From the NCBI GenBank assembly GCA_004369085.1, contig ML210274.1, positions 23,663 to 87,662 on the forward strand: 64,000 bases of DNA, written 5' to 3'. Position numbers and translations under genes: made by a program. The stretch comes from Coprinopsis marcescibilis. Its lineage: Eukaryota > Basidiomycota > Agaricomycetes > Agaricales > Psathyrellaceae. The notes beneath the pieces are model-generated. The model did no database searches. It was not told the DNA's origin and saw nothing but the letters and a program-made list of their open reading frames with translations. Within the stretch, counting starts at the first letter, position 1. Each line of letters starts with the position of its first letter. Shown in pieces: positions 36,577-47,801 of the stretch.

Positions 36577-37701
36577 ATGAGCAGATTTGGTGGGAAAAAC
36601 AGTGGTCGACGAGCAGCGACGGACAGTACGTCTTCTTGAACATGCTTTGGAGATAGGTATTAATGAGCTTGGATCTGTAGGTTTCGGCAGGGACGATATT
36701 CCTTATGACCCTAGCAGTCAGCCTTTGTTTCATCGACTATAGCCCAGCTCTCTTACCTTCCCTCCCACCAGACCGTGACTTCCTCGAAGATAGCAAGTCG
36801 TACTCCTCACCATTCCGTACCCTTTGTCTCACTTCGAATCCGCCATAGATGGAAGTCGAAATGATAGTCTAGCAGGGAACGGATCCCCATACGCAGTTGA
36901 CAGCTGTGAGTAGCTATCTTGCTCTGCTATGCTTACATATCTTCATGGACGGTCTTGAATCCAGTCGGCAATCCTGTTAATGATAGACAGGGCCAGGTCA
37001 GGCAGCCCGCCTCGGGTCCTGGATTCGGTGAGTAGCCTACATTACATACTCCTTGAGCTACCAGGGCTAATCTGTCACCACTTTTTCAAGGATATGACAG
37101 TGACAGCGGTGGCTACGCCAACGATAACGGGAATACTGGTCGATATGACAGTCATAACATCCGCGGCGACGATAATTGTCAGATTCTCCGTTCTATTATC
37201 CAATCCATGGCTCATGGACATTGCAGATAACAGAGGCAACAACCTGCCCTCTTCGATGAAGCGAGGCCAAGACCAGTGTACTATCTGTTCCCCTCGTCAC
37301 ATCAAACATACTCATTACTTATATTTATTCCTAGACGGCTTTAACGAGCCTCGCTACGATCATCCTAGCCAGAGGAATTACGACACATACGAAAGTCGAC
37401 GCGGTAAGGAACCTTGCCCCTTTCTTGTTTTGACGTATCCCTAACCCACCTCCTCTTTTCGTCTAACCTAGGTGTTGAAAATACTTCCGGGTTGCGCGAT
37501 CCTCTCCAGACTGACACCCGTCAAAAAAGCAACCCCAATCGGCACGAAAGTGGTCCTCAGGGGAGGCAGCAACCTTCCGCGTCGCACGGTGAGTTTTACC
37601 AGGCCATAGTTGGTCAACGGAAGGGAATTGACGTGTCTTGAATAGGTGGTCTCATGAGTAAGGCCAAGAACTTGATAAAGGAAGCTAAGGACATATTGTA
37701 A
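36577..37701 (+). CDS. Gly/Asn/Asp/Tyr-rich disordered protein, about 7 exons (model incomplete)
   Basis: The start MSRFGGKNSGRRAATD splices to SFGRDDIPYDPS, then NRDFLEDSKSYSSPF and HGSRNDSLAGNGSPYAVDS. Later exons read GYDSDSGGYANDNGNTGRYD, DGFNEPRYDHPSQRNYDTYE and NPNRHESGPQGRQQPSASHG. The last ends LMSKAKNLIKEAKDIL, with the stop at 37699-37701. Composition is low-complexity, with a short C-terminal amphipathic helix as the only ordered part. The joint around 36985-37090 did not close in one frame, so one exon boundary is wrong or missing. Similar small disordered proteins occur in fungi as stress or condensate proteins, but no family is claimed. Confidence 0.5.
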
Positions 37702-38146
37702 TGTGGAGTAAGCGAGAGGTGACATGATTTCATGAGTGCTGAAGTCTTTTGGGTGTGTGTATTGCACGATGTGGTGCAAGTGGTCAAATGGGTTACGATA
37801 TTGTGTATCATATGAAGGGGGCTTTGATGGGTTAGCTTTGCGTCAAACGTTTCGTGCATTGTCCTCGTGGCGAAACTCCGGATTTGTCTTTAATAATCAA
37901 ATTGTATCAAATGCTTGTACATGCTTCTCATTGACCTTGTATTGGTATTTCTAATTTGTACTGTTCGTTGGCAACTTTGATCGTTTGCATTGTACCTACG
38001 GCCACTGTGATCTCTCTTCAAAGCCCTTTGTACTAGGAATTGATAGTACAAGGGTTGCTAGAAAATTCGATGCGGTTGACATGGAGAAACGCACATACTA
38101 CAATGAGCGTGTGATATTCCTTCTTTCCGCCGTTCTTTCCCTTGGC

Positions 38147-39073
38147 TCACTCCGAGTGAGTGTGGGAAGCACACTGTGATCCATCCAGGGTTTCATCCAG
38201 AGCTTTCATCGACTGAGTGTTCCTCGACATGATTCGCGCGAGTAGTGACAGTACCAGTAACGCAACAAGGCAAAGGATGGGACCAAAACACTGTGTGGAC
38301 GACAGACATGACATTTGGGCTCTCACCATTCTCCGAGTCGACGTTCACCCATAGCTCTCCTTTCAACACGCAGTCTCCAATACTCAGTTTACCCTCGAGC
38401 TCTGGATACTTTCTGAGCCAATCGTCTACTTCACTGTTCTGATCTCTATTCTCATCTGTTGCATATTCGTTAGAGCTCTCAATGCAGTCGAGCTCGGCGT
38501 CGAAAACACCACGCCATTCTTCGAATGCGAGTGCGCGAACGGTCACAGGCTTCAAGACCATCCAAGCGCTTTTCTTACTGGTGGGGAGATGTTTGAGCTA
38601 GTAAGCGTGTAACAGGGCACTTAGGAGTACGTCTGCGAAGGGGTAGTAGATAATATTGTGATCGTCGCTCAAGGCTGGAGAAGGGTTCGGGCTCGCGGAG
38701 TCGAGGCAGAGGTCGATTGTTGGCAGGTCTACGGTAACGTTGGCGAGGATACTTTCTTGTTCCTCGTCAAAGAAGAGGGGGCGGTACACTGTAAGGAGCA
38801 CAATGGGATTGAGGGATGGAAGGTTTGGTTAGGCTTGTGGCTTTGCGCTGAACGGAACCTACCTGGACTTTTGCGAAGCGTGAGGTGAACGGCGGCGTTG
38901 CGTGCAGTGGAAGAGATAACGAGGACACTGGATTGGAGAATCGCATTAGCAGTCGCACCTACGATGACTCTACAGCTGGTGGCGTCTGCCCAGAACGCTG
39001 ACTGGCCAAGAAAGGGGCGGAGCGTTGTCAGAACGCGTCGAACGTAGCTATCTCGCATCCTTAATATCTGCAT
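38147..39073 (-). CDS. Hypothetical protein with C-terminal membrane helix; possible mini-intron or stop
   Basis: The ATG at 39073 gives MQILRMRDSYVRRVLTTLRP and a hydrophobic stretch (CRVIVGATANAILQSSVLVI). After an intron it reads VYRPLFFDEEQESILANVTV and DDHNIIYYPFAD. A TAG then lies in frame at 38598-38600. Skipping exactly 33 nt (38598-38630), which begin GT and end AG, restores LKHLPTSKKSAWMVLKPVTV without a shift. Downstream come AFEEWRGVFDAELDCIE and a 57-nt intron, then a membrane helix, CFGPILCLVALLVLSLLARI, and a short tail. 33 nt is short for a spliceosomal intron, so this may be a true nonsense change. Not recognised. Confidence 0.45.
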
Positions 39074-39442
39074 GTCTGGTCACAGACAGTCAGGGTGTAG
39101 CGTTGGAGGCCCGAAGGCAGCAGTAGCGTACTAGTAGACGTTGACGTAAGTGAGATAGCGCAGTGGGTGGTGACCGGTGACTGGCGGATGGCGGAAGAGG
39201 GAAGTGGAGGTAAGCAGGGGCGCAGCGCGTATTTAACCCCTAATCACCCAATCTACTTTGTGGACATTCGTCACGCGTTTGTTCCTGCCGGTGCCTATAC
39301 CGAAGAAAACCATCATAGCAGGTATTTATGGCGGACAAGGTGGGAGAATGTCAAGACACGGCCTGGGACGAGGGGTTCTGAGGGATAGACGTGACTGGCT
39401 CCTACCCGCCAAGGACTTGAAATCCATGAACTTTGAGTTATA

Positions 39443-39857
39443 TCAAAGTTGTTGCTGGGAGCTTCCACTGCAAGCTATCATGGAATATGGACAAATTGCA
39501 CGCTTGACAGAGATACAGTTCACCTGTGTTTCCGCCTCTGCCAATGATGCAAGATCGAGCAGCTCAAGGTCCACATCCCTCACTTCCCTGGCAAGAACAA
39601 TCATGTCCGTTGCTTTGTGCATATAATATTTGATTGTCAAGGTCATACTGCGCCAATTCGACTCACGGATCACGAAGCGCAGTGTTGGCAGTGACCAAGA
39701 TGCCTTAACGACAATGGAACTTGAGGTTGAGGGTCTTGATGTTGTGGAGGAGAAGCAGTCCGAGTGGTCTGATGCGCAGGGTGAGGCTGCAGAGGCTGAA
39801 GCGAATGATGTTGACAACGGACATAGTAGGTCATATAAACAGGGTTTCTTTGCTTAG
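39443..39857. other. Ambiguous open segment, strand undecided
   Basis: Minus-strand frame 39443-39817 contains YYMHKATDMIVLAREVRDVD and LELLDLASLAEAETQ, which looks protein-like. The plus strand is also open at 39630-39857 with an acidic stretch (EVEGLDVVEEKQSEWSDAQG). It lies just upstream of NLR 2 and could be an independent small gene. I could not choose between the strands. Confidence 0.25.
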
Positions 39858-39933
39858 TCACTGTCAGTATCAGCGTCCGCTACCGGCGCCAGCACCACTG
39901 GCGAGCCGTCAATCTCTAATCGACCGCCATACG

Positions 39934-42900
39934 ATGTTCGCAGGATTATCATCCTTGGTGTGTGATCTCAATCATATGGATTGTTTGACATATGGCTCTA
40001 AGATTTCCTAGCGGGAGGAGAGGGAGAAAAGACGTCAGGAGAAAAGCAGTCGCAAGGCCATCGCCAGCGATCGTGCTGGGCCAGAGCGAAAGGGAGGCTT
40101 GCCCGTGAATACTGAACCAATCGCGCCCACAACTGGCCCTATCAATGTCGATCAATCTAGTGTGTCCGCAGCTTCGACGTAACGCTGGTGTGGATGCTGA
40201 TCAGACTCTGAAGGCTCGCCGGAAACCGGACATACCCAAGCAACCCCACCACAAGCATCCAAGGAGATCGAGCCTACTTTCCGCATGGGAGGTTCAAGTT
40301 TGTTCGAATCACACCATATGAAAGATGACTTCGTCAGAAGCGCCCACAACACCCACGACTACGCCTCCACCTTTTACTATGTTCCTCTATCAGAAACTCA
40401 GGGTGCGCATGTTTTGATTTTACTGCCAGCTCCCACTCCCTGACTTAACACGCATACGGGAGCCAGATGCGAAGCTATTTCTAGAGATCATTATGTGGAT
40501 TAGCGACATCAACTATCCCGCCATCCAGGCCTACAACTTTGAAAGGCGTGTTGCGGGGACGGGGGTGTGGGCCTTTGACGACCCAGTTATTGGGCAGTGG
40601 CTGAAGGGCGCATTGCACATTCTATGGGGAATCGGCGTGCGTAAGTGCGACGCAGAGATTTCACTAACACTATCCTGACATTTTTTTATTTTAGCGGGTG
40701 CTGGAAAGACGATACTCTCGTATGTCCCCTACCTGTTCATAGATCATCCTTCTGACGGCAGGACGAAGATCTATTATCATAAACCACCTTACGCAGAAGG
40801 CCAAGGCCAGCAAACGCATCTGCGTTGCGTATGCCTTTTCTCGATGCACGGACCTGTTTACGTGCAGGCAGGTTCTCGGTGGTCTCCTGCGCCAGGTCGT
40901 TCAAGATCACCCCCTCACCCTCTCGTATGTAAGGCCCATGTACGAGCGTCACCTTCGCCGCGGCACTCGGCCGTCCCAGCGTGAAGTGTTGGAGGTCCTT
41001 CGAGACATCTTCGAATCGGATCTATTCGATGAGAAGTTCTGTACCCTGGATGGTCTGGACGAGGCTTTGACCGATACGCAGGTTGACATTCTCGATGCTC
41101 TTTCTGAGCTTCCGGTAAACGTCCTTGTCATGTCGCGCCCCCTACCGCTGTTCAAGGAACTCGTGCCTGAAGCAACATTCATTGCTATCAAAGTGCACAA
41201 AGCCGACATCGAACAACTGATCGACGAGACGCTTCGTAAGAACAAATTGCTACGGCACTTACTAGAGAACGAGGGTTGGAAGGAAAGGGTTCTCCAGACG
41301 GTAGTGAAGAAGTCGTCTGGGATGTGAGTGGCCTCCGGATTTATTGCAATATCACCCACTCAACCGCTCTGTTGTAGGTTTTTGGTGGCTTCCCTACAGC
41401 TCGACATCCTTGGTGGTAGCATCAGTATCAAGAGCCTGAGCTCAGCATTGGAGACGCTCCCTGTTGGCATTGAATCCATGTATGAGGCCACCATGGAGCG
41501 TATCGATGGGGGCCCAACACCCCATTTGGCCCTTCAAGCACTAACCTGGCTCGTATATGCTCGGGAGCCGCTCACGATGGACGACCTTAGACATGCCCTT
41601 GCAGTCAACACAGAGACATTCACATATGATTCTGACCATCTGATCGACCCAGAAACGCTATTTTCTGCATGCTGTGGATTGATCACCTTCGAGCCCGAGA
41701 CTAAACTCGTTCGCCTTGTCCGTACGTGCCTCTCACTATGTGAGCTTGGGTCATAGCTTATGCAATGTACATTCAGATTACACCGCGGGCGACTTTCTGA
41801 AATCATACATTTCCAAAGTGGATCCTGATGTACAGGCCAGATTGGCTTGTACGTGTGTCGCTCGTCTTCGAGGATGTGGCTTCGAGAACTACGAAGGCAA
41901 TATTGACAGTTACAGTGCTGATGTCTTTACAAGGCACCCCTTTCTCAAAATTGCCCATCAAAACTGGGCAACATATGCGCAATTGTCGGTATCACTGCCA
42001 CCCTTTTTCGGGGATTTCGTCCTGAACTGTCAACGCTTTCCCTGGCAGTATGATGATTCCTACCCATTTGACTTCCTTGATTCCATCCAGCTTGCCGCTG
42101 CGTGCAACTTCCACAGTCTGCTTGGGCGGTGGCTGGGTTTAGACCCCTCGCCAATCAACCACTCACTTCCTCTCACCCTCGATGTCACCTCCAAATCGGC
42201 GCATGGTCGCACTGCACTAGCACTCGCCGCTGCCAACGGACACGTCGAGACCGTCCAACTTCTCATTCAAGTCACAGGAATCGATATCCGATGCCCGGAT
42301 AACCGAGGATGGTCTCCTCTAATATGGGCCTCAGCTCAGGGCCATGTTCAGGTCGTCAATCTGCTTCTTGAACTCGTTGATGCGGCCCATGTCAATGCAG
42401 GTCGTCCGACTGCGCTCATGCAGGCGGCTCGTAATGGCCACACGGAAGTCATGAAATCCCTTCTCTGTATCCAGGGTATCGATGTCAATGTCAGAGAACC
42501 TGGCAAAGCTGACAGAGTGGGTCGTTCAGCGCTCGACCTTGCGGCCTATTATGATCGCGGAGATGCGGTTCGACTGCTCCTTGGAGTTGAGGGCATTGAT
42601 ACCAGCGCATCTCACTGGGATGACGGGACAGGCATTACGCATGAAAGCATTGATGCTGAAGCAGAAAGGGAGGACAGTGGAAGGATAGCATTGGGTAAGA
42701 ACTCTGGTATCACAGAAAGTGCGAAGATAGATGCGACTATCGAGGTGAGTTACCGGTGGTACCTGCAGAATGATTGAGCTTACGCATTCTGGGAAAAAAT
42801 TAGGAGTTTATCCCACAGAACTCTGACGTTCCAGAGGTTCCGCCCTCTCCTCTCATGCACGAAATCGACTTGTTCCCTGTTGAGTATCTGATGGGTATCA

Positions 42901-43131
42901 CAAGTGACCCTTTCGACGTACGTCCCAACCTAACAGCAAGAATGTGTTGCTTATCCCAACGTTCAGACAAATGACGGCATCCCTGACGTGCCACCTTCGC
43001 CGTTGCAGCACGATATTGATTTATTCCCTGTGGAGAAGTGGACCGGAGATGTCCCGTCGATGGAGGAGGTAGCAGGGTCATTCTCTGGGGAGGAAGAACT
43101 CTCTCCCGAGAAGGATAGCACACAGCGGTAA
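39934..43131 (+). CDS. NACHT-ankyrin repeat NLR-like protein (NLR 2), 904 aa
   Basis: Ten exons close exactly to 905 codons: 39934-39957, 40012-40159, 40205-40402, 40467-40640, 40695-40719, 40769-41323, 41378-41721, 41777-42744, 42804-42917, 42967-43131. The first exon is 8 codons, MFAGLSSL, followed by a basic coiled stretch (REEREKRRQEKSSRK). The NACHT lead-in (IIMWISDINYPAIQAYNF) runs into Walker A GVPGAGKTIL, itself split by an intron. Walker B is FCTLDGLDEA. The winged-helix region ends ETLFSACCGLITFEPE, and about four ankyrin repeats follow (GRTALALAAANGHVETVQLL; PTALMQAARNGHTEVMKSLL). Unlike NLR 1 and 3 it ends in two related exons carrying PPSPL.H.IDLFPVE. Position 2 is Phe, not Gly, so it should not be myristoylated. 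Role as a signal-gated ATPase is inferred from family. Confidence 0.9.
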
Positions 43132-43388
43132 AAATTGGACGAGGGGCAGTGAATTACGACGGATTCTGGATTCGGATTCCAAAACGACTACTGTGTGTTT
43201 TAAAAACCCTGATGTATGTTTTGACATTTGTGGGCATATCTTTCCATAATGAGGGCGTCTTTGTTATCGTTATCGATGGTTGTGATCTAGATGTAAGTAC
43301 ATACCTTGCCTTCAACCAAATTGTAACGTAGCCTACCGTATACGCTATGTCCAGTGTACAAGCAGTAAGCAGTGCTTCTCACTAGCAG

Positions 43389-44649
43389 TCGAGGGCCTCT
43401 ATAACGTTCGCATCGATCAAGAATGCACCTGTTGTACCAGGACCTCCAAAGATTGCAAGGACCGATGGCAGGGAAACCACCTTTAAAGAGTTCCACCGTC
43501 GCAAATTCACTATGAAGATAGACTCAGTCTACTTTAACCGGAGCCCTGGACCAGATACGCGGGTACGCTGTGCAGTCTTGATATCGTACAGTTTCATCCT
43601 ATCTGATGACGACAAGCTGAGTATGTCATCTCCAAAGTGATTCCATCTAAGATCCAATTTGACATTATTTTATCAGCATCTGCGGATGTGCCTTTGCTTG
43701 CCGACATGAATAGGTCGAATACAGAAGGGGTGGCATTCCCGGATATAGCTGAGAACTATCCGGATAAGCAAGAATTTGTGAAGGTGGGGCACGTTGATGG
43801 AGTGAAGTTAACTCGGCTTGCCCCGGAGGTTATGCTGGAGGTATTGGGAGTGGGGGCTGGAGTCGGCGGGATGGGCGTAGAGTATGCGCACTCTGATGTA
43901 AAGGACTACCTCATCTCCCTGCAGCCAGTCCGACTCGAGATTGATGGCAAAGCCACGCAGCTAATGTGGTAAGTGATAATACCCATAAACCATTGTCTTG
44001 TATCCATTGAATGCATCACAGGCGTTGCAGAGACGATCGTGGAGTGTTTTACCCCGGTACTGTCCAGACACTCATCGTCGTCGAAAAAGACACTGGGAAT
44101 CATGACGGGTGGTTCCCCTTTCGGCTTCATTTGAGCAGCGATCTTCGGGTCAAGGTGAAGAACTCGTGGCAGATCCTCAGTCTTGTCCACTCGCTCAGCA
44201 ACCGTGAAGGTTGGCACTTTAATATCCGGGGAAATTACAACAAGGAAGCTGCGGCACAGGCTCTCAGTCAGGCATGTGGGGACGAGGAAGGGACGTCTCA
44301 CCTTGTTGGGTTAAAGGTTGCTGCTATAGACTGGCTTCGTGTATGCAAACAAGGAAGCTGAGACGGCTGCCTGCATGGGCACATCATTAGGTTTAGGTTT
44401 TTTGTACTGTATGGCTATTTTCTTGGTCCCATTTCACTCGTCTTGCCCTTTGTAATGTTTTCTTTTGAACCAGAACAGGCACTAGAGACCGTCCGAGAGC
44501 TGCAAGATGAGAAGATTACTGAGCTTTTGCGTACCCTTATCCCAGGAGCTGGCGCCTTTACTTTAACTGGGGGAAGTAAGCTCAACGACTGTGGGGCCAT
44601 ATTTGGCTCTTCTGGGGGGGGCACAAACCATGAAAATAAGAGCGTGTAG
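43389..44649 (+). CDS. Hypothetical protein downstream of NLR 2
   Basis: Open exons read ASITFASIKNAPVVPGPPKI, TTFKEFHRRKFTMKIDSVYF and FILSDDDKL. After a GTATGT/TATCAG intron they continue TSADVPLLADMNRSNTEGVA. A further intron near 43970 joins RCRDDRGVFYPGTVQTLIVV, HDGWFPFRLHLSSDLRVKVK and GWHFNIRGNYNKEAAAQAL. Either translation stops at 44361, or a GTGTAT donor there leads to ALETVRELQDEKITELLRTL and a stop at 44649; the second gives a better helical end. The start is unresolved: one candidate upstream donor at about 43291 would add another exon. I do not recognise the family. Confidence 0.5.
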
Positions 44650-45494
44650 ATGTAAACGACGGGAACAGGTATGCCGGGAAGGGCCGGTCACCGGTCTAGC
44701 GCCTTCCCGCCTCCCGCCTTCTTGATCCTCCGCCACGAAACACGTGGTTCTTGCGTCATCGTTTTGACGGCCCTCTGAACGGGCCACTCGGACTGAAGTT
44801 TGACCGTTCTGATTTGGTTCTGATTCAATTTTCCCCTTCTCTCATCCATTCTGCAAACAGAGAAATCTCCTCGAGACGTACGACCCACAAGCATTGAATA
44901 TGAACAAACCCTTACTCAATGGTCGCGTACACAATCAACCTCCGCACTGTTACCAATGTCAACGATATCCCTCTTGCCACTGGTAGCGACGCATTGGGTC
45001 GCGTCTCATATGATTCACTTCATCAGGTGCTTATTACGCATAACGCGGTGCTATGAGCGCTGCGGCCTGCTCGATAGCGTCTACTTATTCGTAATATGAA
45101 ATGGTGCGTTGTTGGATCACAATAAAAGTGCGACATTGCAACTGATCTTGATATTCCCCAGACCTATAGCCCCTTCGAATCCTGGTCACTGGGAGCTTAT
45201 TGCACAGACGGAGCTTGCTGCCGTCTTCCAAAACCCATTCGTTGAATTCAGCCTCAATCTCTTAGCCCTATCAAGCCTGGTCTGGCTTGGCGTCGGGAAA
45301 CGTCCCGGTGTTTGTTACCCATTTCAGTGGTGCGTTACGAATTTCTGCAGTTATCTGCATGGTTTGGGTCGAATGCGCTGCTGAGTTCGGCTCAGGTCTT
45401 TCCGTACAATGGGAACGATAACCAATCATAACGGCTACTTATATTCAAGAGTTCGGATGGGCAGTGACCTCAAATCTCCCGGCACGCCCCAGCA
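44650..45494. other. Region with one weak small-gene candidate
   Basis: An ATG at 44919 opens MVAYTINLRTVTNVNDIPLA and TGSDALGRVSYDSLHQ, followed by a GT donor. This looks like a genuine first exon, but downstream exons up to 45430 could not be joined with confidence (candidate SGNVPVFVTHFSGALRISAV). It may be a small gene or a decayed one. Confidence 0.3.
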
Positions 45495-47533
45495 ATGGAC
45501 GTTCAGACGGTACTCGATATTGCCATTGGCGTAATTACTGTCGCGTTTGTCGTCCGGCGACGACGACGGGACGTCCGAAGCTGCGGATATCCGCTTCCTC
45601 CCAGTCCCAAAGGACTGCCTATTATCGCAAACGCGTTGAGCATTCCAGTCAGGTATGAGTGGGAGGTGTATCGACAATGGAGCAAGGATCTAGATTCGTA
45701 TTCTTCAGCCGCTCCCGTTTGGAATTGCTCCTCATTGTCCAAGCGGTGCAGGCTCGGATGTCGTCTATGCACACGCGCTGGGATTCTCTGTCGTTGTGCT
45801 GAACTCGAAAAAGGCTGCAGTCTACCTACTCGAGGTCAAGTCAGCCGTCACTTCTAGCAGGTTCGTCCTCTACTGTTCCTTCGCCCTCGCTGAACTGACG
45901 TCGACGTACTAGGTATAATCCTCCAATGTCGTGCGACCTGCTTGAGTGGGGCTACCTCATCCCATTAACACAACATGGAGAGGAGCTTAGGGCAAAGAGG
46001 AAAATGTTTCAGCAGCATTTCCATCCCAACAACCCGTCTCAGCATCGCATTGGAATTGACCAGAATCTACCGGAAATGCTGGTTCGACTGCTGGAAACCC
46101 CGAAAGACTTTCGTCACATCAATGCGCTGTCAGTCTCCATCTTCAGGTTCACTCGGCATAATGCTAAAGGGCCGACGAAACAGGTTTATGGGTGAGATGG
46201 TGTTCGGGCTTACGTACGGTATCAAGGGCGAAGCCTCTGCGGACTACTACTTGAAGATTTTGGAAGAAGCGTTGGCACCACTCTTCAAGGCTTCCGTTCC
46301 TGGCGCGTTCTTCGTCGACATCTTTCCGTTTTTTAAGTTCGTTCCTGCGTGGTTTCCAGGTGCAGGGTTCAAGAGGATGGTACCGGGGTGGCATGATCTG
46401 CCACACCGAGATCATTGAACGTGTCGCTTCTTCTGGGTTTGACCTAGTTGGGTGGATCTGATGGTGGATGTCTATGGGACGCCAAACCCATTCTTTTGTC
46501 TCGATTGCGTACACCAGAGGGGACGCCAACGGAACTCTGAACGAAACGATGACTCGCCATATCAAAGATGTTGCTGCGTCCCTGTATGCAGGTGAGTAGG
46601 ACTAGCCATGTATATTGGTCCTCGATTTGCTGACCGCTTTGTGACTACTATTCAGGAGGGACAGAAACGACACTTGCTATGTTGGATTACTTCTATGTCG
46701 CCATGACACTGTATCCGGATGTTCAAGCCAAAGCTCAGAAAGAATCGGACGACTACCTCAAAGGAGAAAGACTTCCCAAGTTCGATGATCAACCTTATTT
46801 GCCGTATGTCACGGCGTTGGTCAAGGAGCTCTTGCGGTATGTTAGGGTTTTACTGCTTCATGTACCGCTCCCATCTATTTTATGTCACTACTAGGTGGCA
46901 ACCCGTGTCACCGCTGGGTGCGTAGCAGATGGTTTTGACTCGATTTCGCTGTTGACGTGACTCCCCCAGATGTACCGCATCTCTCGACCGAAGACTATTT
47001 CTACAAGGGTTACTTCATACCGAAAGGAACTATCATTGCAGCCAATCAATGGTTCGTCCCTTTATCTCCGAGACTCCACTCCTTGGACGCTGACAACCTT
47101 GTATAGGGTCATGCTTTACAACGACGAAGACTACCCTGATGTCGAGAACTTTAAGCCCGAACGATATCTAACACGCGAGGGTCAATTGGATAGCTCTGTA
47201 CTCCAACCTGAATCAATTGCCTTTGACTTTCGGCGAAGGTTCGTACATATACGTTTTCGTCGCTCACATGTAAAGTCGGATACATTGACACTGAGCCGCC
47301 TTGCAATCAGTAGAATCTGCCTTGCTTCGCACATCGCCTCGATTTTATCTGTGCTTTCTATCGACGATGTCGAACATTTCGATCATGCTAGGAATTTTAA
47401 GGTTGGAATCGCGAGGTACGTACTGTGCCTCGAAATATCATGGTTTAATTTGATTGTGCTAACCTTTCGACCTCCTTGTAGGGCACAGACGGAATTCCAG
47501 TACAGGATTGAACCTCGGTCGAAGGATGCTTAA
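45495..47533 (+). pseudogene. Decayed cytochrome P450 (tandem copy 1)
   Basis: Clear homologue of the intact P450 that follows. It begins MDVQTVLDIAIGVITVAFVV (membrane anchor), then YPLPPSPKGLPIIANAL, EWGYLIPLTQHGEELRAKRK, an I-helix region (AGGTETTLAMLDYFYVAMTL), K-helix KELLR and the PERF region (FKPERYLT). Several lesions are visible against copy 2. The exon 1 donor GT is AT at 45694-45695. The middle exon reaches a stop at 46416-46418 soon after PGAGFKR. The haem loop reads AFDFRR then RICLASHIASIL, where copy 2 has AFGFGR then RVCPGAHMA, with about 8 residues lost after it. Cys survives, but the FGxGRxCPG signature does not. An expressed rump protein cannot be excluded. Confidence 0.75.
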
Positions 47534-47801
47534 ATCCTGATTCGAAACCTTTCCCTGTGAACGTTTGAAACCTCCGATTGTGTATGAATTGTCCCAGCAA
47601 CCATTAACCTCGACTCGGGACTGTTGACATCTCAGTCTGTAGTTACATCTATTAATAGAAAAGGTGCTTCTTTGATCGGTCCAATATCTGGGGATATGAC
47701 ATGGATGCATGACGTCCTGTCAACCGCTGTACATCTCATGGATATATGAACCCAGCTAACACCACTTGTGACTTTATTCCCGCTTTTGTTCCCTTACCAC
47801 T

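Noticed and set aside
43347..43388. A start MSSVQA joined by a GT-AG pair to the gene at 43389
   Set aside because: The implied intron is only 24 nt, below what the spliceosome is known to handle; an upstream donor near 43291 is more likely.
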